64,000 nucleotides of DNA from Symbiodinium natans (lineage: Eukaryota > Sar > Dinophyceae > Suessiales > Symbiodiniaceae). Position 1 is the stretch's first letter, and each line of letters begins with the position of its first letter. Position numbers and translations under genes: made by a program. Below are positions 57,803-64,000 of this stretch, piece after piece. The notes beneath the pieces are model-generated. The model saw only the letters and a program-made list of their open reading frames with translations, ran no database searches and was not told the origin of the DNA. The stretch is from NCBI GenBank assembly GCA_905221605.1, contig CAJNDS010002246.1:548501-612500 (forward strand), in the 5' to 3' direction.

Positions 57803-57951
57803 CTCGCAGGAGCCAAAGATCGAAGGGTAGTTTATATGGTCCCGTAATATGGTCACCCCTAGACCCTAAACCCCAAACCCTAAACCCTAAACCTTACCTC
57901 GGTTTAGGGTTTAGGGTTAAGGTTTTAGGGTTTAGGGTTTAGGGAACGCAC

Positions 57952-58027
57952 TTGATCCTTCCCAGGCCTCGGCGACGACGTGCCGGACGAAGGGTCGGCT
58001 GCCCGTGTGGTAGATGAGCACGACAAC
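57952..58027 (-). CDS. Unassigned exon
   Basis: Acceptor ccctgacccag|G, donor TCAA|GTGCGTT; frame VVVLIYHTGSRPFVRHVVAE then AWEGS. Strongly protein-like; no family assigned. Confidence 0.6.
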
Positions 58028-58302
58028 CTGGGTCAGGGTTTAGGGTTTAGGGTTTAGGGTTTAGGGTTTAGGGTTTAGGGTTTAGGGTTTAGGGTTTAGG
58101 GTTTAGGGTTTAGGGTTTAGGGTTTAGGGGTTGGGGGTTGGGGGTTGGGGGTTGGGGGTTAGGGCTTAGAGCTTAGGGTTTAGGGTTTAGGGTGTATACT
58201 CCAGGGTTTAGGGTATAGCAAGGTTTGGACTCAGGGTTTGTGGTTTGGGGGGCTTCGGGTTTGGAAGTTTTTTAGGATCCGGGTCTGAAGTTTACCGGCA
58301 AC

Positions 58303-58344
58303 CCTGCTTATTCCTTCGCCTATCCGCGTGACTCCCTGAATCTC
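58303..58344 (-). CDS. Unassigned exon
   Basis: Acceptor gctctacaag|G, donor AGG|GTTGCC; EIQGVTRIGEGISR. Confidence 0.5.
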
Positions 58345-58936
58345 CTTGTAGAGCCCTAAACCCTAAACCCTAAACCCTAAACCCTAAATGGAAGCTCAGA
58401 AACCATAGTTTATTGAGGGTACCCTTTTTTGGTTTGTGACTTTATAGGAGAATGTGGAGCCGAAAAAAGTGCAAAAGGGTACCACTGGGCTACCAGGCCT
58501 AAATAAAGAGACCTGTGCGAGGTTCAGGGTTTGAACCTCTAAGGTTTAGAGTTTAGGGTTTAGGGTTTAGGGTTTAGGGTTTAGGGTTTAGGGTTTAGGG
58601 TTTAGGGGTTGGGGTCTGTCAGCTCTGCCTCCGGGCAGAACGGGCCTCGCAGCCTATGCCTGAGACACCCCAAAAGGTCCACACACCCTAAACCCTAGCC
58701 CTAAACCCTAAACCCCAAACCCTAAACCCTAAACCCTGAACCCTAAACCCTAAACCCTAAGCCCCAAGCCCCATAAACCCTGACCCAGAGGGTTCCTATG
58801 TAGTAGCAGCTTTCGGGCCCCAAGCTGGCCACAAGTATGTACGATACTCTACTTTATAGGGTCGGGGGACTTAGTCAGGGTTTAGGGTTGAGGGTTGAGG
58901 GTTGAGGGTTTAGGGTTTAGGGTTTAGGGTTTAGGG

Positions 58937-59040
58937 GACTTAGTAAGTAGATAGTGGGTGGACTTATAACTACCCTAAAAAGGACCCTAATTGGAGTTGT
59001 CCTACTTATAGCTCTATCAGTTAACTACTTACTAAGTCCT
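58937..59040. mobile_element. Small inverted-repeat element, family F
   Basis: About 104 bp with ends ggacttagtaagtag / ctacttactaagtcc. Confidence 0.8.
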
Positions 59041-59468
59041 CCGACCCTCCAAGTATAAGAGGTGCTAGGAGGGGTTTTAAGATTTATACTCATATTTTTT
59101 CTTTTTTTTTTTTTTTGGGGGGGGGGGGGGGGTGGCCGGCTCCCCGCTTTAAGGGTCAAGGCGGGTACATGCTGAACGAGACCTTCAGGGGCTTGAGGTT
59201 TAGGCTTTGTTTCGATGTTGGGTTAGGGATTCAAGTGTGGGGTCGAGGGCTTATCATTTTGGGGGCCCAAGGGGGCTTAAGACCCAAGATCTTGAGCCCG
59301 AAACCTGGTTGAACAGTATCCTAGGCGAACTGAAACTTACCCTTTGGAATTCTAGTAACAATGGATTTCGAATCTCCCACAAAGGTTAAAGGTTACCTAT
59401 TCTACTACTAAGGGGAACCTGAACTCTTTCTAACAGGACAGACGAGCTCAACTGAAACCAATCCTAAG

Positions 59469-59518
59469 GAGCGATCCGTTCGTTGCCGGCGCTGTGAGAC
59501 GTGCCAACGGCTGGCAGA
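59469..59518 (+). CDS. Cys-rich exon
   Basis: Acceptor aatcctaag|G and consensus donor GCAGA|GTGAGT; ERSVRCRRCETCQRLA. Cys spacing C-x-x-C-x-x-C suggests a zinc site. Opposite in strand to its neighbours. Confidence 0.5.
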
Positions 59519-59680
59519 GTGAGTAGTACTAGCCTACGGGGCCAAGGCCCCAAAGAAGAAGGTCTTTGTGCACAAAAAACAGAAGAAAAGCCTTAAATAA
59601 GTATGGGGTCTTGGGCTCTAACAGGGATACAGTTGTCCTACCTTTTTTCTTTAGTTCTGACTATCCATGAACCTCTAGGT

Positions 59681-59825
59681 ACTTGGAGGTTCATGGTACT
59701 TACTAGCCAATTATAACTGTACTGAAAAGTGTACTCATAACCATATTGGGGCACTTAAGGGGCTTATAAGTGGTTGTAGTATAGTACAGCTACTATTGGT
59801 TAATAAGTACCATGAACCTCCAAGT
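59681..59825. mobile_element. Small inverted-repeat element, family C
   Basis: 145 bp with ends acttggaggttcatggtact / agtaccatgaacctccaagt. A second full copy lies at 51421-51537; single ends occur at 3985, 20610, 54680 and 61980. Confidence 0.85.
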
Positions 59826-60334
59826 CATCCCTCCATCGTGGAAAGCGCTGGGCTTGGGATCCTGTAGGGGCTTACGATATTCGGGCTACCTTTTTGGGGT
59901 CCTTGTCAGAAGGGGATCCTACGATTTGGGGGTCTATACTAGGGGTCCTACTTGTTTTCGTAAACCCCTTTTTTGGGCTCTAAACCCGCCACTCCGCTAG
60001 CTCCAGCAGGCTTTTGAAAACAGCCGTAGTGAGACACCTCCTTTCATGGGAACCCCTACCTTGTGACCTTGTAGGGGTCCAACAAGGAATGTGTAGTGGT
60101 TTTTCTTGCCCATAGTAACTCAAGAGTGTGGTTGCGGGCCCTAAACCCTATTAAGTTACTAACCCTACAACCCCTACATGTAGGGTTCCCACCATGTCCG
60201 ACGAACCTGTATCTCCGGTTGAACCACGTGCGCCACTGTGGCAAAGATCGCGGTTGAACCAGGTAAGACATTGGGGTGAAGAGCGCCCACCACTTCCCTT
60301 GCTTTTCGAGCTCCAGGAAGTCAGTCCCAAATCC

Positions 60335-63061
60335 TCAGCCAAGGACCAGGGCATCGTAGTGCTGTCGCCCCTGGCGTCGAGACGGGGGTTCGAGTGCTGC
60401 TTTGGGGAGTTTGTGTTCTGAAATCTTTCAGAAAAATTGGGCTTCACTGGGATTGCAGGGTTTCGGACCTGCTCGAAACCCTGGAAGCCAAGCACGCGGA
60501 GCAACCCTGAACCCTAAACCTGCTCGGCCCATGCCTGGTAGAGGAGTGGCACGACGCGGCCCGGCGACCCGAACCGCGCAATCCGCGCGAAGCCGCCCTG
60601 AACGGGCTCATAGACTTCGATACTCACCTGCTTCGGAGGGCTTAGGGTTTAGGGTTTAGGGTTTAGGGTTTAGGGTTTAGGGTTTAGGGTTTTGGGCTTA
60701 GGGTTTAGGTTTTAGGGTTTAGGGTTTAAGGCTTAGGTTTTTGGGTGACTAAGGTTTACGGTTGAAGGACTATTGCCCTCAGGGCCCAAGACACCAAATA
60801 ATGAGGTCTTTGTTTCTGGAAAGGATGACGGACCCTTTAAACCCCGAGTCCGCCAGAGGCTCTCGCGCATTTGGTCTCTGAGCGGGAACTGGAGCACAGA
60901 CCTCACCCTAAAACCTAAACCCTAAACCCTATAAAACCTTAAACCCTACACACAACAGGTGCCAAAATCTCCTGGCCTTCTTGGTCTGGGCGATGACAGC
61001 CAACTCGATGCCACCCCCCCACGCTCCAGCAAGAAGATCCTGGATGTATGGCTTCGGGTTTAGGTGCATAGGTTTAGGGTTTAGGGTTTAGGGTTTAGAG
61101 TTTAGGGTTTAGGGTTTAGGGCTGTAGGGTGTAGGACGCGTGACACGGAATGTCCTGGACGTATGTGCGGACGCCGGCGTCTGCATCCATCCGGATCCAC
61201 TCCGACAGCGAGGTGTTCAGGATAGGCCTGGGATGGGTTTAGGGTTTAGGGTTTAGGGTTTAGGGTTTAGGGTTTAGGGTTTAGGGTTTAGGGTTTAGGG
61301 TTTAGGGTTTAGGGTTTAGGGTTTAGGGTTTAGGGTTTAGGGTTTAGGGTTTAGGTTTAAGGGTTTAGGGTTTAGGGTTTAGGGTTTAGGGTTTAGGGTT
61401 TAGGGTTTAGGGTTTAGGGTTTAGGGTTTAGGGTTTAGGGTTTAGGGTTTAGGGTTTAGGGTTTAGGGTTTAGGGTTTAGGGTTTAGGGTTTGAGGTTTT
61501 CGTGTACGGCGCCTTTAAGGCCCAACAACCTTACCTTACAGGGAGCTAACCTCCCAAGCCAAGGAGGTGTGTTGAGGGCTTGCAAGGTAAACTTGGTAGC
61601 CCAGTAACCGTATTATGACCTAGGGCCTAGGCCAACTTTTCACTTTTCTGGGCTGATTACTTCATCGGGGAACCTTGAAGCCCCCAAAAAGGGAAACGGG
61701 CACCTTAAGGGCGCCCAAGGTACATATTCGGCTGCGTGCACATGACCTCAGCCACGTGCCTGCGGAGCGAGCTGGCCGTACCTCGGCTTGACTTCAGCTG
61801 CGGTTTAGGGTTTAGGGTTTAGGGTTTAGGGTTTAGGGTTTAGGGTTTAGGGTCTAGGGTCTAGGGTCTAGGGTCTTAGGGTTTTAGGGTTTTAGGGTTT
61901 AGGGTTTAGGGTTTCGGGTTTCGGGTTTAGGGTTTAGGGTTTAGGGCTTAGTGTTTGAAACGCGCAACTCCGCAAACCCTACTTGGAGGTTCATGGGTGG
62001 TTAAAGCTGGTGTTATACATCTGGTAACGAGAGTTCTAACAAGAGCTAGCCCATAATCCTTCAATAAATCTCTAAACCCCTAAACCCCTAAAACCCAAAA
62101 CCCCAAAACCCCAAAACCCCTAAACCCCAAAGCCCCTAAACCCCAAAACCCCAAAACCCCTAAACCCCTAAATCCCCTAAACCCCTAAACCCCAACCCCC
62201 CCAACCCTTAAACCTCTACACCCCCTACCCCTCAACCCTCAACCCCTGAATCCTAACTCCATTCTCCAAGCTCCGCCCAAGGTGCTGCCGTCACCGAGCC
62301 CATAGGAAACCGCATGATACAGGCAGGAGCCGTCCTGGCATGGACTTGGAGGCCCTCTAGGGGTCTAGGGTTTGGGGTTTAGGGTTTAGGGTTTAGGGTC
62401 TTGGGTTTAGGGCGGGTTTAAACGTTCAGGGTTTAGGGTCTAATGAAGGCTGAAGGCACAGAGAAACAAGAAAAATGTATCCAAAATCAACCCCTGCGTC
62501 CCCTGGATGCCGCACCACGCGCGCGCGGCTCACGATTTTGGGCTCTTCTGGCTCCTGGGAAGCCACCAGATGACTCTTGCCCTTGTATCGCCTCGGTTTA
62601 GGATTTAGGGTTCAGGGCTCAGGGTTGTGGGTAGATGTAGCGTTGTTTTAGGGTTACAGAGTTAAGCGATATACACGCTTTACGGGTTGGCTGAGAGGCT
62701 TCGGCTGCAATTCTAGGTGGTCAGCTAGATTGTCCTTACTGCCACTATGGTTCTTCTCCACCAAACGAAGTACAACCGCGCAAAGAACATGTGATTTTGC
62801 AACGAACGTCTTGTATTGACTGAAACGAGGCACCATGCATCTGGGTGCTTCTCTCTGGGCTTCTGAAAATGAGGGCAAGTCCTCTTCTCTGGTAACGCGG
62901 GAAGCAATGAAATTAAACCTGGCCAATTCCTCTAACTGAAACTGGACAACAAAACTTTTCGCCATTGCTTGAGCTAGATTCTCTGTTGCGTGTGCCCCGT
63001 CGCACTTGTCGCAAGTTACTGGTGGGGATCGCACCGCTGCGGGCGCGCTGTTACCCGACAC
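60335..63061 (-). CDS. OTU-family cysteine protease (deubiquitinase-like), ten exons
   Basis: Predicted cysteine protease that would cleave ubiquitin or ubiquitin-like conjugates. Exons, 5' to 3': ~63061-62982 (motif CDKCDGAHATE), 62881-62834 (TCPHFQKPREKHPDA), 62591-62501 (ends ARVVRHPG), 62334-62289 (DGSCLYHAVSYGLGD, catalytic Asp and Cys; Cys codon 62325-62323), 61781-61715 (ASSLRRHVAEVM), 61227-61155 (SLSEWIRMDADAGVRTYVQ), 61039-60977 (DLLAGAWGGGIELAVIA), 60627-60535 (SIEVYEPVQGG, then VVPLLYQ), 60370-60335 (GRQHYDALVLG and a stop; His codon 60361-60359). Phases match at every junction. The motif order, PGDGSC, then LRR, then L-x-x-W, then WGGGIE, then LLY-x-G-x-x-HYDAL, is that of OTU proteases, and both catalytic residues are present. 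Introns use GA, GT, GC, GC, GA, GC and GC donors with AG acceptors. The 5' end is not fixed: the frame is open to a GTG at 63061. The final TGA could instead be skipped by splicing at a nearby GT or GC. Confidence 0.85.
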
Positions 63062-63654
63062 CGCCGTCGGGAACGTCGGGGAGAAAGAGGAGGGAGGAAT
63101 GGCCCATGCGAAGTTCGCTTCCTTCCCCCGAAAGCCACCTCAAAAAACCCAAAACCCTAAACAGTGCCCACGCTGGCCGTCTCACTTCCTTCTCCCCGAC
63201 TCCCTTAACCCCAGATCCTAGAACCCCTAAATCCTAAACTAGGGTCCAGAAACCCAACGTAAGCCCTAAACCCGAAACTCCTCATTTGTTGCTTTGCTGT
63301 TGTTGTTTGGGGAGGGTCGGGGGGGGGGGGGGGGGGGGGCGTGGCTGTAGGGTGTAGGGTTTAGGGTTTAGGATTTAGGGTTTAGGGTTGGGATTTAGGA
63401 TTTAGGGTTGGGTTTTCTTGGGGGCTTTCGCCCTCAAAAAGATGGGTCTTAGCACAGTCAGGAGCTAAACCTTAGGCCCTAAACCCCAGCGTTGAATACA
63501 AGGAGGGACCCCCCCTGGGCATAAGTAGAGTTCTAAGGACCCTAGATTGGGATAAGGATCCTAACTCAGGTTATAAGTCCCTGAACTTTAGATAGTCTAG
63601 TAGGGGGGGCCTCTCCTCGTAGTGTCTGGAAGCCAAACCCTCTGAACCCTCAAC

Positions 63655-63714
63655 CCTGAAATCTCTTCATGAGAGCCGCCCGCTGGCTGGGTGTAGTAGA
63701 CTGGGGTGCTCCAC
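63655..63714 (-). CDS. Unassigned exon upstream of the OTU gene
   Basis: Acceptor cagctgag|G, donor |GTTGAGGG; frame WSTPVYYTQPAGGSHEEIS. It might belong to the OTU gene's 5' part or to the gene before it. Confidence 0.5.
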
Positions 63715-63813
63715 CTCAGCTGAAGTAGGCCATAGGGTTTAGGGTTTAGGGTTTAGGGTTTAGGGTTTAGGGTTTAGGGTTTAGGGTTTAGGGTTTAGGG
63801 TTTAGGGCAAGGC

Positions 63814-63855
63814 CTTGGGAGCTCTCTCGGCGTTTCAATAGGTTCCAAAAAAAGT
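63814..63855 (-). CDS. Unassigned exon
   Basis: Acceptor cgcatctactcag|, donor CAAG|GCCTTG (GC); frame FFWNLLKRRESSQ. It ends with one base of a codon and exon 63714 starts with one, so the two do not join directly. Confidence 0.5.
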
Positions 63856-64000
63856 CTGAGTAGATGCGAAGGCCTAAACCCTAAACCCTAAACCCTAAAC
63901 CCTAAACCCTAAACCCTAAACCCTAAACTCTGAACCCTAAACCCTAAACCCTAAACCCAGAACTTGGCTGCACTTAGGAGGGTAGCTAAAAATTAAAATT

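Overview
This window looks like nuclear DNA of a dinoflagellate. The evidence is a (TTTAGGG)n / (CCCTAAA)n repeat class scattered through almost every kilobase, very short exons, introns that start with GC or GA as well as GT, and a recognisable OTU-type cysteine protease with the N-terminal CDKCDG / CPHF motif that I associate, from memory, with dinoflagellate proteins. The genus cannot be fixed from the sequence. I saw no tRNA, rRNA, CRISPR array or prokaryotic-style gene. Almost every long open frame is a shadow of a repeat.

The basic layout is 'exon islands in a telomere-repeat sea'. Non-repeat islands of 40-200 bp sit between blocks of telomere-like repeat. On the + strand an island is commonly preceded by CCCTAAA and followed by TTTAGGG, so an intron often begins GTTTAGGG and ends beyond a CCCTAAA run. 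Many islands carry an open frame with an AG acceptor (usually AG|G) and a GT, GC or GA donor. In several runs the codon phases of successive islands match. Most convincing exons are on the minus strand; plus-strand exons lie near 1.8-2.6, 51.0-51.2, 53.0 and 59.5 kb.

Two genes can be named. At 63.06-60.34 kb (minus) ten exons make an OTU cysteine protease with catalytic Asp/Cys and His motifs. At about 29.6-20.4 kb (minus), perhaps from 31.1 kb, at least seven exons make a saccharopine-dehydrogenase-like NADP-binding protein with introns up to about 3 kb. A three-exon gene at 36.3-35.8 kb ends in a lysine-rich domain, and a possible histone-H3-like gene lies near 49.5-49.2 kb. Some 30 other candidate exons are listed with splice sites; their products are not recognised.

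Regions: 1-10.3 kb, telomere-like repeats with exon islands. 10.4-12.6 kb, microsatellites and a TAG tract. 12.7-14.4 kb, ten tandem ~178-bp units derived from an exon and its intron. 14.4-17.4 kb, a repeat-poor stretch with a Ser/Pro-rich reading frame and a 51-bp minisatellite. 17.6-19.3 kb, AT-rich palindromic satellites. 19.3-20.4 kb, microsatellites. 20.4-25.9 kb, telomere-like repeats with saccharopine-like exons. 26.0-27.6 kb, a 15-bp GC-rich minisatellite. 28-64 kb, telomere-like repeats with exon islands, and at least ten families of small terminal-inverted-repeat elements.
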